A stretch of 64,000 nt of DNA from REEB85 sp018971455 (GTDB taxonomy: Bacteria; Pseudomonadota; Alphaproteobacteria; Acetobacterales; Acetobacteraceae). The translations under genes were made by a program, and so were the position numbers. Within the stretch, counting starts at the first letter, position 1. Every line of letters starts with the position of its first letter. A model generated the notes under the pieces. It made no database searches, had not been told where the DNA came from, and saw only the letters and a program-made list of their open reading frames with translations. Positions 7,843 to 16,561 of the stretch are shown here, in pieces. The stretch is taken from assembly GCA_028871195.1 (NCBI GenBank), contig JAGWNT010000007.1:1-64000 (forward strand), given 5' to 3'.

Positions 7843-9269
7843 GCGCTTCCTCCCGACATTGGCGGCAATCCGATGAAATCGTCCTCGAGCTGGCCGGCCA
7901 GGCGCAGCAATTCTCCGTCCTCGCCGAACCGGGCGATCGCCTGCACGCCGATCGGCAGGCCCGCCGCGTTGCGGAACAGCGGAAGATTCATCGCCGGCTG
8001 CCCGCTGGCGCTGCACAGCGGCGTGAAGGCGGCGTAGTCGCCGAGCTGGCGCAGATAGGCCGGCGCGTCGTCGGTGTCGGTCCGCATCGTGCCAAGCGTC
8101 GCGGGTGGGCGGGAGAGCATCGGCGTCAGTACCACATCGAACCCGCGCATCTGGCGGGCGGCCGCGCGCACGATGGCGTTGATGCGCGCATTGGCACCGT
8201 GCAGCGCGATCGCCGGCGTGTGCTCCCAGCCCAGCACGCAGGCGCGCGTGACGGGTTCGATCTCACCGGCCTCGGCGGGCCGGCCGAGCGCCTGCTCGCG
8301 CAGCCGGATCAGGCCGGCAAGGCCGGAGAGCAGGATGGTGTTGCAGGCGTCGAAGAGTCCCGCGCCATCGATATCGAAGTGGAACGGGATGATATCATGG
8401 CCGCGCGCGGCGCAGAGCCGGCCCGCCTGCTCGACGGCGGCGATGCAATCGGGATGCACATCGGCGCCCGACCAGCTGGCGGTGACGAGGCCGATGCGCA
8501 GGCGGCCCGGCGGGCGGGTGATCTGGCTGGCGAAAGCTTCGTCGGGCCGGGCGGTGAACCAGGGGGCGCCCTCATCCGGCCCGCCCGTGGCGTCGAGAAT
8601 CGCCGCGCAGTCGCGCACGCTGCGGCTGATGCAATGCTCATGGCTCAGTCCCATCATGGCATCGCCGCGGTGCGGGCCGACGGCGTTGCGCCCGCGCGTC
8701 GGCTTCAAGCCGAGCAGGCCGCAGCAGGCGGCCGGAATGCGGATCGAGCCCAGGCTGTCGGTGGCATGGGCGGCCGGCAGGATGCCGCCGGCGACGGCCG
8801 CGGCGGCGCCGCCGCTCGATCCGCCCGTGGAATGGCCGAGCGACCACGGGTTGCGGGCAGCGCCGTGCAGGGCCGGCTCGGTGGTCGCCGCCATGCCGAG
8901 CTCGGGCGAGTTGGTGCGCCCGGCGAGGACGAAACCGGCGGCGCGCAGGCGCGCGATGGTGGTGCCGTCGAATTCGGATTCGCTCCAGGCGAACAGGCGC
9001 GAGGCGTGGCTGAGCGGCAGCCCGATGGCCGGGGCATGCAGATCCTTGATGGCCATGGGCACGCCGGTGAACGACCCGAGCGGCAGGCCGGCGCGGATGG
9101 CGGCGCGCGCCGCATCGAAACGCGCGAGCACGATGGCGTTGAGCGTCGGGTTGACCGCCGCGGAGCGCGCGATCATCGCGTCCAGCACCTCCTCGGCGGC
9201 GACCTCGCGCCTGCGCACCAGGGCGGCCAGGCCCGTCGCGTCATGGCACATGTATTCGGCGGGGGTCAT
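7839..9269 (-). CDS. Amidase signature-family hydrolase
   Basis: 476 aa. The amidase signature is clear: an IKDL segment with the catalytic Lys near residue 74, the Gly/Ser-rich HSTGGSSGGAAAAVAGG around 145-160, and the nucleophile region DSLGSIRIPAACCGLLGLKP. It should hydrolyse a carboxamide; the substrate is not predictable. The region before the nucleophile (HATDSLGS) differs slightly from the more common HGSDGGGS. Its start overlaps the stop of the ornithine-cyclodeaminase-family gene (ATGA) and its stop overlaps the next gene, so three genes are translationally chained. A role in amino-acid-like amide catabolism is inferred from neighbours. Confidence 0.92.
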   Translation of the reverse strand: MTPAEYMCHDATGLAALVRRREVAAEEVLDAMIARSAAVNPTLNAIVLARFDAARAAIRAGLPLGSFTGVPMAIKDLHAPAIGLPLSHASRLFAWSESEFDGTTIARLRAAGFVLAGRTNSPELGMAATTEPALHGAARNPWSLGHSTGGSSGGAAAAVAGGILPAAHATDSLGSIRIPAACCGLLGLKPTRGRNAVGPHRGDAMMGLSHEHCISRSVRDCAAILDATGGPDEGAPWFTARPDEAFASQITRPPGRLRIGLVTASWSGADVHPDCIAAVEQAGRLCAARGHDIIPFHFDIDGAGLFDACNTILLSGLAGLIRLREQALGRPAEAGEIEPVTRACVLGWEHTPAIALHGANARINAIVRAAARQMRGFDVVLTPMLSRPPATLGTMRTDTDDAPAYLRQLGDYAAFTPLCSASGQPAMNLPLFRNAAGLPIGVQAIARFGEDGELLRLAGQLEDDFIGLPPMSGGSA

Positions 9270-10225
9270 GCCATGCTCACCACGGTGCCGATGCCGGCCG
9301 CGGCGGCGCGATCGAGGATGAAGGCCGCGGCGGCGAGATCCTGCGCGGCGACGCCGAGCGAGCGGTAGAGCGTGATCTCGGCGCGGTCCCGCCGCCCCGG
9401 CCGGGTGCCGCTCAGCACCTCGCCGATTTCGGCGATCGGGTGGTCGGGGCCGATCAGACCATCACGCCGCGCCGCGATCACCTCGCCGGCCTGGTCTTCC
9501 AGCGAGGGCCGGTAATCGGTGAAGAGCCGCACCAATGGCAGGCAGGCCGCGGCGATTTCCTGCTTGGCGGGAATGCTCGCGCCGACGGCGTTGATATGCT
9601 GGCCGGGGCGCAGCATGGCGGGCTGCACGAGGGGCGTCGGGCTGTCGGTGACCGTGCAGACGAAATCGGCGGATGCCAGCGCCGCCGCGACATCCGGCGC
9701 CGTGTCGATGCCGTATGTCGCCGCGAAGGCCCGCGCCTTGCCCGGGTCGCGCGCCCAGACGGTGACGCGGGTCAGCGGCCGCACGACGCGCATGGCGGCG
9801 AGATGGCTGTGCGCCTGCTCGCCGGCGCCGATCAGCGCGAGATGCGTGGCATCGGCGCGCGCCAGCACCCGTGTGGCCACCGCGCTGGCCGCGGCCGTGC
9901 GCAGGGCGGTGAGCTCGGCGGCATCGAGGCAGCCGCGCGCCAGCCCGGTTGCCGGGTCGAACACCACCATCAGCCCGGCATGGGAGGAGCGGCCGTGGCG
10001 GGGATTTTCGGGAAAAAGGCTCAGCAGCTTGGCCCCGTAGATGGCGGGCTCCGCCAGGAAGCCCGGCATCACGCCGAGCCGGTTGCCGCCGGGCAGATTG
10101 ACCGACCGGCGCAGCGGCAGCTCGGCCTGCCCGGCGCTGACGCGGCGCATGGCCTCGTCCAGCGGCGCGACGAGGGCGCCGGCATCGACCACGGCAAGAA
10201 TATCGCGGCGGGTGAGGATGCGCAT
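9266..10225 (-). CDS. Ornithine cyclodeaminase/mu-crystallin-family protein
   Basis: 319 aa, normal family length. The nucleotide-binding Rossmann motif ALIGAGEQAHSHLAAM lies near residue 130, preceded by the conserved AELTALRTAAASAVAT stretch. Members of this family are ornithine cyclodeaminases, alanine dehydrogenases, or reductases of cyclic imines such as pyrroline-2-carboxylate. The nearby proline-racemase-family gene makes an imino-acid reductase role attractive, but this is inference. It starts 6 bases after the PPK2 stop and overlaps the amidase gene by 4 bases. Confidence 0.88.
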   Translation of the reverse strand: MRILTRRDILAVVDAGALVAPLDEAMRRVSAGQAELPLRRSVNLPGGNRLGVMPGFLAEPAIYGAKLLSLFPENPRHGRSSHAGLMVVFDPATGLARGCLDAAELTALRTAAASAVATRVLARADATHLALIGAGEQAHSHLAAMRVVRPLTRVTVWARDPGKARAFAATYGIDTAPDVAAALASADFVCTVTDSPTPLVQPAMLRPGQHINAVGASIPAKQEIAAACLPLVRLFTDYRPSLEDQAGEVIAARRDGLIGPDHPIAEIGEVLSGTRPGRRDRAEITLYRSLGVAAQDLAAAAFILDRAAAAGIGTVVSMA

Positions 10226-10231
10226 GCGGGC

Positions 10232-11110
10232 CTAGCCTTCCGAATCCAGCGCCCGCCGGCCGGCGGCGAGAAGCTCCCGCTCCTCGGCCGACGGCACCGG
10301 GGGGTGCAGATCGAGCCGTTCCAGTGCGTCGATCATCGCCTCGACGACGACGAGATGGGCGAACCGCTTGTGGTCGCCCGGCACGACGAACCAGGGCGCG
10401 TGCCGGCACGCGGTGCCGGCGATCGCCGCCTCATAGGCCCGCATGTACTCGTCCCAGTGCGCGCGCTCGGCGATGTCGGCCGCGCTGAACTTCCAGTTCT
10501 TGTCGGGATCGTCCATGCGCTCGTAGAAGCGCCGGCGCTGCTCCTCCTTCGAGATGTGCAGGAAGAATTTCAGGATCACCACGCCCTGGCGGCTCAGATA
10601 ACGCTCGAAGGCGGAGATGTCCTCCAGGCGGTGCTGCCAGATCTTCCTCGTCAGCAGCCGGTCGGGAAGATGCTGGCGGGCAAGGATGTGGGGGTGGACG
10701 CGGGGGACCAGGACCTCCTCGTAATGGCTGCGGTTGAAGATGCCGATCATGCCGCGCGCCGGCGCCCGGCGCATGACGCGCCAGAGGAAATCATGCGCCA
10801 GCTCCTCCGGTCCCGGCGCCTTGAACGATGTCACCTCCACGCCCTGCGGGTTCACGCCGGACATGACGTGCTTGATGGTGCCGTCCTTGCCGCCGGCGTC
10901 GATGGCCTGGAAGATGCAGAGCAGCGACCATGAATTCTGCGCGCGCAGCAATTCCTGCAGCGCGGCCAGGCGCGCCACCCCGGCGGCGAGCTGGGCCACC
11001 GCCCAGTCGTGCGGGATGGTCTCGCCGGCGGTGCCGGCCGGATCGTGGCGCTTGAGGCGGAAGCCCTTGCCGTCTTCGATGCGGCAGCGATCAAGAATGC
11101 GCCCGATCAT
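10232..11110 (-). CDS. Polyphosphate kinase 2-family protein
   Basis: 292 aa. Walker A-like FQAIDAGGKDGTIKHV is at about residues 67-82, and the following FNRSHYEEVLVPRVH corresponds to the Walker B/lid region of PPK2. PPK2 enzymes transfer phosphate from polyphosphate to nucleoside mono- or diphosphates; the single-domain architecture fits class I or III, and the acceptor cannot be fixed from sequence here. The start ATG has GGAGG upstream. It sits between the SDR and ornithine-cyclodeaminase-family genes with gaps of 12 and 6 bases. Confidence 0.9.
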   Translation of the reverse strand: MIGRILDRCRIEDGKGFRLKRHDPAGTAGETIPHDWAVAQLAAGVARLAALQELLRAQNSWSLLCIFQAIDAGGKDGTIKHVMSGVNPQGVEVTSFKAPGPEELAHDFLWRVMRRAPARGMIGIFNRSHYEEVLVPRVHPHILARQHLPDRLLTRKIWQHRLEDISAFERYLSRQGVVILKFFLHISKEEQRRRFYERMDDPDKNWKFSAADIAERAHWDEYMRAYEAAIAGTACRHAPWFVVPGDHKRFAHLVVVEAMIDALERLDLHPPVPSAEERELLAAGRRALDSEG

Positions 11111-11122
11111 GCTCGCCTCCGG

Positions 11123-11878
11123 TCAGGTCTGCCGCTTGACGGCGAGCGGCCCGCTGGCCTGGCAGGTCGGCATCATTTCGAGCCGGTTGATGTTCACGTG
11201 CGCCGGCAGCGAGAGCACCCAGGCCACCGCCTCGGCAATGTCCTCCGCAGTGAGCGGCACGGTGCCGGCGTAGTTCGCCGCGGCGCGGGCGGTGTCGCCG
11301 GCGAAGCGCACCACGCTGAACTCGGTGCCGCCGACCAGCCCGGGCTCGAGATCCGTCACCCGCACGCCGGTGCCAATCAGGTCGGCCCGCAGATTGAGGC
11401 TGAACTGGGTGACGAAGGCCTTGGAGGCGCCGTACACGTGGCCGCCGGGATAGGGGTAGATCGCCGCCGTGCTGGAGAGGTTGACGATGTGGCCCCGGTT
11501 GCGCGCCACCATCCCGGGCAGCAGCGCGCGGGTGAGGTGCAACAGGCCGGTGACGTTGGTGGCCACCATGCGGTCCCAGTCGGCGAGGTTCGCCTGCCAG
11601 GCCGGGCTGAGGCCGAGGGCGAGGCCGGCATTGTTGACCAGCACATCGACCTCCCGCCATTCCGGCGGCAGGGCGTCCGGCAGGGCGGCGACGGCGGCGG
11701 CATCGCCGACATCAAGGGTGACCGGCAGCAGGGCGGGGCCAAGCTCGGCCCGCAGGGCGGCCAGCCGGTCGGCGCGCCGGGCCGCGGCGATGACGCGGTG
11801 CCCGTCGGCGACGCTGCGCCGCGCGATGGCCGCGCCGAACCCCGCGGAGGCGCCGGTGACGAAAAGGGTGCGGGTCAT
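11123..11878 (-). CDS. Short-chain dehydrogenase/reductase (YdfG-like)
   Basis: 251 aa classical SDR. TGASAGFGAA near the N-terminus binds NAD(P), NNAGLALG follows, and the catalytic Ser and YGASK (Tyr-x-x-x-Lys) occur in STAAIYPYPGGHVYGASKAF. The sequence resembles YdfG-type NADP-dependent 3-hydroxy-acid/malonic semialdehyde reductases. The ATG at 11878 was chosen because GAGGAG lies about 10 bases upstream; a TTG at 11896 would fall inside that ribosome binding site. Likely cytosolic; the physiological substrate is unknown. Confidence 0.88.
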   Translation of the reverse strand: MTRTLFVTGASAGFGAAIARRSVADGHRVIAAARRADRLAALRAELGPALLPVTLDVGDAAAVAALPDALPPEWREVDVLVNNAGLALGLSPAWQANLADWDRMVATNVTGLLHLTRALLPGMVARNRGHIVNLSSTAAIYPYPGGHVYGASKAFVTQFSLNLRADLIGTGVRVTDLEPGLVGGTEFSVVRFAGDTARAAANYAGTVPLTAEDIAEAVAWVLSLPAHVNINRLEMMPTCQASGPLAVKRQT

Positions 11879-11892
11879 GGCGGGGCGTCTCC

Positions 11893-12765
11893 TCAATCGG
11901 GGGGTTGCAGCGTGACAGAGACCGGGCAGTGGTCGGAAAGGTGCTCCTTCGCGGCGCGGCCGGTCTCACGATAGACCAGCACGCGCAGGCTGTCGGGCCG
12001 CATCCATCCGATCGCGGAGCCGCCGGCGATGATGTGGTCGATGAAGCCGCCGCCGCCCCAGCAGGGGCTCGACAGCCCGGCGGTGGCACGGCGCAGCGTG
12101 GCCGCCTGTTCGAGGGCCGGCCAGAAGCGGTCGCGCCCGTCCATCCAGCGGTTGAAGTCGCCCATCACCACGAAGGCGACGCCCTCGGCCCGGCGGGCGG
12201 CGATCCAGGCCCGCAGCGGCGGAAGCTGGGCGCCCAGCGTGGCGCAGGCAGGGCGCCGGCGGTCGGTCAGGCGATCCTGCCGGCAGCCGGCCTTGAGATG
12301 CACGGCGAGGATGCGCAGCGCACCGCTTCGCAGGTGCAGCGTGATGTCCGCCCCGCTGCGCAAGGGGAAATGGGCGTGCGGGTAAAGGTCGAGCGCGGTG
12401 AGGTCCGGATTGGCGGTGAAGGCGATGCCGCGGCGGACGGCCAGCCCGACGCGCTGCACCACCCGGTCCTGCGTCATGTGCAGCACGTAGCGGTCTGGCG
12501 CGAAGACCTCGGCGGCGACCTGCGGGCCATCGACCTCCTCGAAGGCGACCACGTCGGCGGCCAGGATATCGGCGTAGCGGCGCAGCCGGGTGATGTCGGC
12601 CGCCGTCTTGGGCACCACATCGGCCGGCAGGGCGGGGTCGCCGGCCGGTCGGGCCGTCAGCCATTCGAGGTTCCAGGTCGCCAGCTTGAGGGGCGCGGCG
12701 CGGGCGGCCTCCAGCGGGACCAGGAGGGCCAGAACCAGCAGGAAGGGGCCATGACGCGCGCGCAT
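11893..12765 (-). CDS. Exported endonuclease/exonuclease/phosphatase-family protein
   Basis: 290 aa beginning with a Sec-type signal peptide (basic start, hydrophobic LLVLALLVPL, cleavage near AARA). The mature part has EEP-fold active-site motifs: TWNLEW, the metal-binding Glu in AFEEVDG, HLKAGC, GDFNRW and the C-terminal LSDHCPV. It probably acts as a periplasmic or secreted phosphodiesterase or nuclease. It is the first gene of the six-gene minus-strand operon, with AGGAGG about 12 bases before its ATG. Confidence 0.85.
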   Translation of the reverse strand: MRARHGPFLLVLALLVPLEAARAAPLKLATWNLEWLTARPAGDPALPADVVPKTAADITRLRRYADILAADVVAFEEVDGPQVAAEVFAPDRYVLHMTQDRVVQRVGLAVRRGIAFTANPDLTALDLYPHAHFPLRSGADITLHLRSGALRILAVHLKAGCRQDRLTDRRRPACATLGAQLPPLRAWIAARRAEGVAFVVMGDFNRWMDGRDRFWPALEQAATLRRATAGLSSPCWGGGGFIDHIIAGGSAIGWMRPDSLRVLVYRETGRAAKEHLSDHCPVSVTLQPPD

Positions 12766-12881
12766 GGCGCATCATTCCTCCTTCCGCCCTCGCGGGCCAG
12801 CCCCCCGGGGGGCGCTCTACCCGTGCTGCCCGGTCAATGCCATAATAACACTCGTCCCGAGTACAATCCGGGCGGTTTTGA

Positions 12882-12923
12882 GGCTTCCCGGGTGGGGAGC
12901 CCGATGAGGGGAGTGACTGCGCC
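12882..12923 (+). promoter_or_regulatory. Leader hairpin and overlapping mini-ORF before the KOR operon
   Basis: An 8-bp stem (GGCTTCCC at 12882-12889, GGGGAGCC at 12894-12901, loop GGGT) lies in the leader of the 2-oxoacid oxidoreductase operon. Directly after it, an ATG at 12904 opens a 7-codon frame whose TGA overlaps the TTG start of the operon's first gene (TTGA); the same stretch contains the ribosome-binding sequence GAGGGGAG. A TACAAT hexamer around 12862 could be a -10 box. No riboswitch family was recognised. Confidence 0.35.
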
Positions 12924-14735
12924 TTGAAGCCAACGGACGTCCGGAATCCCGAATATTTCCACAAGGTCGTCGATTGCCAATGGGCGTGTCCCGCGCATAC
13001 GCCGGTCCCTGAATACATCCGCCTGATCTCCGCCGGGCGGCACGCCGATGCGTACATGGTCAACTGGAAATCCAACGTCTTCCCCGGCATCCTCGGCCGC
13101 ACCTGCGACCGCCCCTGCGAGCCGGCCTGCCGGCGCGGGCGCGTCGAGGAGGAGCCGGTGGCGATCTGCCGCCTCAAGCGCGTCGCCGCGGATTTCAAGG
13201 GCGATGTCTCGGCGCTGATGCCGACGCCCCCGCCGCAGCGCAACGGCAAGCGGGTGGCCTGCGTGGGCGCCGGGCCCGCGAGCCTGGCCGTGGCGCGCGA
13301 CCTGGCGGCCGCCGGCTACGCCGTGGTGGTGCATGACGGCGCCGCCCAAGCCGGCGGGTTCATCCGCAGCCAGATCCCGAAATTCCGCCTGCCCGACAGC
13401 GTCATCGACGAGGAGGTCGGCTACGTGCTCGGCCTTGGCGTGGAAGCGCGCTTCGGCAGTTATGTCGCCAGCCTGAGCGGGCTGCTGGCGGAGGGCTATG
13501 ACGCGGTCTTCGTCGGCTCCGGCGCGCCGCGCGGCCGCGACCTCGACATCCCCGGCCGTCGCGAGGCGGCGGCCAACATCCATATCGGCATCGACTGGCT
13601 CTCCTCGGTGTCCTTCGGTCATGTCAGCCGCATCGGCCGGCGCGTGCTGGTGCTGGGTGGCGGCAACACGGCGATGGATTGCTGCCGCTCCGCCCGCCGC
13701 CTCGGCGGCGAGGACGTGCGCGTGGTGGTGCGCAGCGGCTTCGAGGAAATGAAGGCCTCGCCCTGGGAGAAGGACGACGCGCTGCACGAGGACATTCCCA
13801 TCCTCAATTTCCTGGTGCCGAAAGAGTTCCTGCACGAGGATGGCCGTCTGGTCGGCATGAGCTTCGAGAAGGTGCATGCGGTCTATGACGAGCGCGGCCG
13901 CCGCTCCCTGGTGCCGACCGGCGAGGCGCCAGTGCGCATGGAGTGCGACGACGTGCTGGTCGCGGTCGGCCAGGAGAATGCCTTCCCCTGGATCGACGAG
14001 GCCGCGGGCATCAACTTCAATCGCTGGGGCCTGCCGGTCGTCGATGAGGTGACGCTGCAATCGAGCAACCCGCGCGTCTTCTTCGGCGGCGACGCGGCGT
14101 TCGGCCCGAAGAACATCATCTGGGCGGTGGCGCATGGCCACCAGGCGGCGATCTCGATCGACCGCTTCTGCCACGGCCAGGACGTGCACGACCGGCCGCC
14201 GCCGGACGTGACGCTGGTGTCGCAGAAGATGGGCATCCACGAGTGGAGCTACGACAACGACGTCTCCATCGACCTGCGCTACAAGGTGCCGCACCGCGAG
14301 AAGGCGAAATCGCTGGTGGACATCAAGGCCGAGGTCGAGCTCGGCTTCGACCTCGAGCTCGCCGTCAAGGAAGCGCAGCGCTGCCTGAACTGCGACATCC
14401 AGACGGTGTTCGCGCCGAAACTCTGCATTGAATGCGATGCCTGCGTCGATATCTGCCCGGTCGATTGCATCACCTTCACCGATAATGGCGAGGAGGAGGA
14501 GCTGCGCGGGCGGCTGAATGCGCCCGCGCCGCATACCGGGCAGGCTCTCTACATCGCCGATGGGCTCAAGACGGGACGGATCATGGCCAAGGACGAGGAT
14601 GTCTGCCTGCATTGCGGCATGTGTGCCGAGCGCTGCCCCACCGGGGCATGGGACATGCAGCGCTTCCTGCTGGATATGGCCCAGGTCGGCGGCGCGCAGG
14701 TCGGCTCGATGGAGGCGCTGGCATGCGCGCGCTAG
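12924..14735 (+). CDS. Ferredoxin-fused FAD/NAD(P) oxidoreductase of a 2-oxoacid oxidoreductase complex
   Basis: 603 aa with GltD-like architecture. The N-terminal Fe-S domain contains CQWACPAHTPVPEYIRLI and RTCDRPCEPACRRG. It is followed by an FAD-binding VGAGPASLAVARDLAAAG near residue 113, an NAD(P)-binding VLVLGGGNTAMDCCRSARRL near 240, and VFFGGDAAFG near 390. The C-terminus carries two [4Fe-4S] motifs, CIECDACVDICPVDC and CLHCGMCAERCPTGA. It probably passes electrons between KorAB and NAD(P). The start is a TTG at 12924; no in-frame ATG is nearby. The downstream KorA ATG overlaps its 3' end. Confidence 0.87.
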   Translation: MKPTDVRNPEYFHKVVDCQWACPAHTPVPEYIRLISAGRHADAYMVNWKSNVFPGILGRTCDRPCEPACRRGRVEEEPVAICRLKRVAADFKGDVSALMPTPPPQRNGKRVACVGAGPASLAVARDLAAAGYAVVVHDGAAQAGGFIRSQIPKFRLPDSVIDEEVGYVLGLGVEARFGSYVASLSGLLAEGYDAVFVGSGAPRGRDLDIPGRREAAANIHIGIDWLSSVSFGHVSRIGRRVLVLGGGNTAMDCCRSARRLGGEDVRVVVRSGFEEMKASPWEKDDALHEDIPILNFLVPKEFLHEDGRLVGMSFEKVHAVYDERGRRSLVPTGEAPVRMECDDVLVAVGQENAFPWIDEAAGINFNRWGLPVVDEVTLQSSNPRVFFGGDAAFGPKNIIWAVAHGHQAAISIDRFCHGQDVHDRPPPDVTLVSQKMGIHEWSYDNDVSIDLRYKVPHREKAKSLVDIKAEVELGFDLELAVKEAQRCLNCDIQTVFAPKLCIECDACVDICPVDCITFTDNGEEEELRGRLNAPAPHTGQALYIADGLKTGRIMAKDEDVCLHCGMCAERCPTGAWDMQRFLLDMAQVGGAQVGSMEALACAR

Positions 14736-16561
14736 AAGCGGTCAACGATTTCGTCGTCAAGTTCGCCAACGTCAACGGCTCCGGTTCGGCCAGCGCCAAC
14801 CAGCTCTTCGCCCGCGCCATCCTGCGCATGGGCGTGCCGGCGGCACCGCGCAACATCTTCCCCTCCAACATCCAGGGCCTGCCGACCTGGTACGAGGTGC
14901 GGATCAGCGAGGCGGGGCATCTCGGCGCGCGCGGCGGAACCGACCTGATGGTGGCGATGAACCCGCAGACGTGGGACCAGGATATCCGCTCCATCGTGCC
15001 GGGCGGCTACCTGTTCTACGACTCGACCCGCCCGCTGCCGGCCAGCAAGTTCCGTGACGACGTCCATACCATCGGCCTGCCGCTGACGGCGATCTGCAAC
15101 GCCGAATACAGCGACAGCCGCCAGCGCCAGCTGTTCAAGAACATCCTCTATGTCGGCGCGCTGACCGCGCTTCTCGATATCGACCCCAAGGTGGTCGAGA
15201 CGCTGATCGCCGAGCAGTTCAAGGGCAAGGACAAGCTGATCGCGCCCAATATCCATGCGCTGAACCTCGGGCGCGAGCACGCGCTGAAATCGCTGACCTG
15301 CCCGATCGGCCTGCGCGTGCGGCGATCCGATGCCGTCGGCGAGCGGATCTTCCTGGAAGGCAATGCCGCCGCCGGGCTCGGCGCCGTCTATGGCGGCGCA
15401 ACCGTGTGCGCGTGGTACCCGATCACGCCCTCCACCTCCCTCGCCGAGGGCTTCACGCGCTACTGCAACCGCTTCCGCGTCGATGCGACGAGCGGGGAGA
15501 AACGCTTCGCCATTGTCCAGGCCGAGGACGAGCTGGCCTCGATCGGCATGGTGATCGGCGCCGGCTGGAACGGGGCGCGCGCCTTCACCGCCACCTCCGG
15601 GCCCGGCATCTCGCTGATGCAGGAATTCATCGGGCTCGCCTATTTCGCCGAAATCCCGGCGGTGATCTTCGACGTGCAGCGCGCCGGCCCCTCCACGGGC
15701 ATGCCCACCCGCACCCAGCAATGCGATGTGCTCAGTGCCGCCTACGCCTCGCACGGCGATACCAAGCATGTGCTGCTCTTCCCCGAAGACCCGCATGAGT
15801 GCTTCACGATGGGCGCGGCCGCGTTCGACCTTGCCGACCGGCTGCAGACCCCGGTCTTCGTCATGCTCGACCTCGATATCGGCATGAACGAGCATCTCTG
15901 CGCGCCGCTCGCCTGGGATGATGCGAAGCGCATGGACCGCGGCAAGGTGATGACCGCCGAGCAGCTCTCCGAAGGGGTCGATTTCGGGCGCTACCTCGAT
16001 GCCGATGGCGATGGCATTCCCTGGCGCACCTACCCCGGCACGCATCCTACCCGCGGCGCCTTCTTCACCCGCGGCACCAGCCGCGACCGCTATGCGCGCT
16101 ACACCGAGGAGGGCGCGGCCTACCAGGACAACATGGAGCGGCTGCTGCGCAAATTCGCCACCGCCCGCAGCCTGGTGCCCGCCCCCGTTCGCCACGATGC
16201 CACGGCGCCCACCCGGCTCGGCGCGATCTATTACGGCTCGAGCAGTGCGGCGATGGACGAGGCGGCGGCGATGCTCGCGAGCCAGGGCATCGCGCTCGAC
16301 CGGCTGCGCGTGCGCGGCTTCCCCTTCCACGACGACGTGCGCAAATTCGTCGCCGAGCATGACCAGGTCTTCGTCGTCGAGCAGAACCGCGATGCGCAGC
16401 TGCGCACGCTGCTGATCAACGAGGAGGAGATCAACCCCGCGAAGCTGCTGCGGGTGCTGCACTACGACGGCTCGCCGATCACCGCCCGCTTCATCGCCGG
16501 GCGCGTCGCCGAGGAAGCCGCCGCCCTCAAGATCGTCCCGCTGCGCAAGGCCGCCCCATGA
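14723..16561 (+). CDS. korA: 2-oxoacid:acceptor oxidoreductase, fused gamma/alpha subunit
   Basis: 612 aa. The N-terminal ~180 residues are the gamma domain (VKFANVNGSGSASANQLFAR); the rest is the alpha (pyrimidine-binding) domain, with WYPITPSTSLAEGF near residue 232, and QAEDELASIGMVIGAGW and TATSGPGISLMQE following. The fusion is typical of KorA of 2-oxoglutarate:ferredoxin oxidoreductases, including oxygen-tolerant forms from aerobes. The ATG at 14723 has GGAGG seven bases upstream and overlaps the preceding gene by 13 bases. Its TGA overlaps the korB ATG. Substrate assignment to 2-oxoglutarate is probable, not proven. Confidence 0.88.
   Translation: MRALEAVNDFVVKFANVNGSGSASANQLFARAILRMGVPAAPRNIFPSNIQGLPTWYEVRISEAGHLGARGGTDLMVAMNPQTWDQDIRSIVPGGYLFYDSTRPLPASKFRDDVHTIGLPLTAICNAEYSDSRQRQLFKNILYVGALTALLDIDPKVVETLIAEQFKGKDKLIAPNIHALNLGREHALKSLTCPIGLRVRRSDAVGERIFLEGNAAAGLGAVYGGATVCAWYPITPSTSLAEGFTRYCNRFRVDATSGEKRFAIVQAEDELASIGMVIGAGWNGARAFTATSGPGISLMQEFIGLAYFAEIPAVIFDVQRAGPSTGMPTRTQQCDVLSAAYASHGDTKHVLLFPEDPHECFTMGAAAFDLADRLQTPVFVMLDLDIGMNEHLCAPLAWDDAKRMDRGKVMTAEQLSEGVDFGRYLDADGDGIPWRTYPGTHPTRGAFFTRGTSRDRYARYTEEGAAYQDNMERLLRKFATARSLVPAPVRHDATAPTRLGAIYYGSSSAAMDEAAAMLASQGIALDRLRVRGFPFHDDVRKFVAEHDQVFVVEQNRDAQLRTLLINEEEINPAKLLRVLHYDGSPITARFIAGRVAEEAAALKIVPLRKAAP

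Noticed and set aside
12766..12923. TPP riboswitch before the thiamine-dependent KOR operon
   Set aside because: The leader lacks the CUGAGA and GACCUG-type conserved boxes; only a simple hairpin is present.
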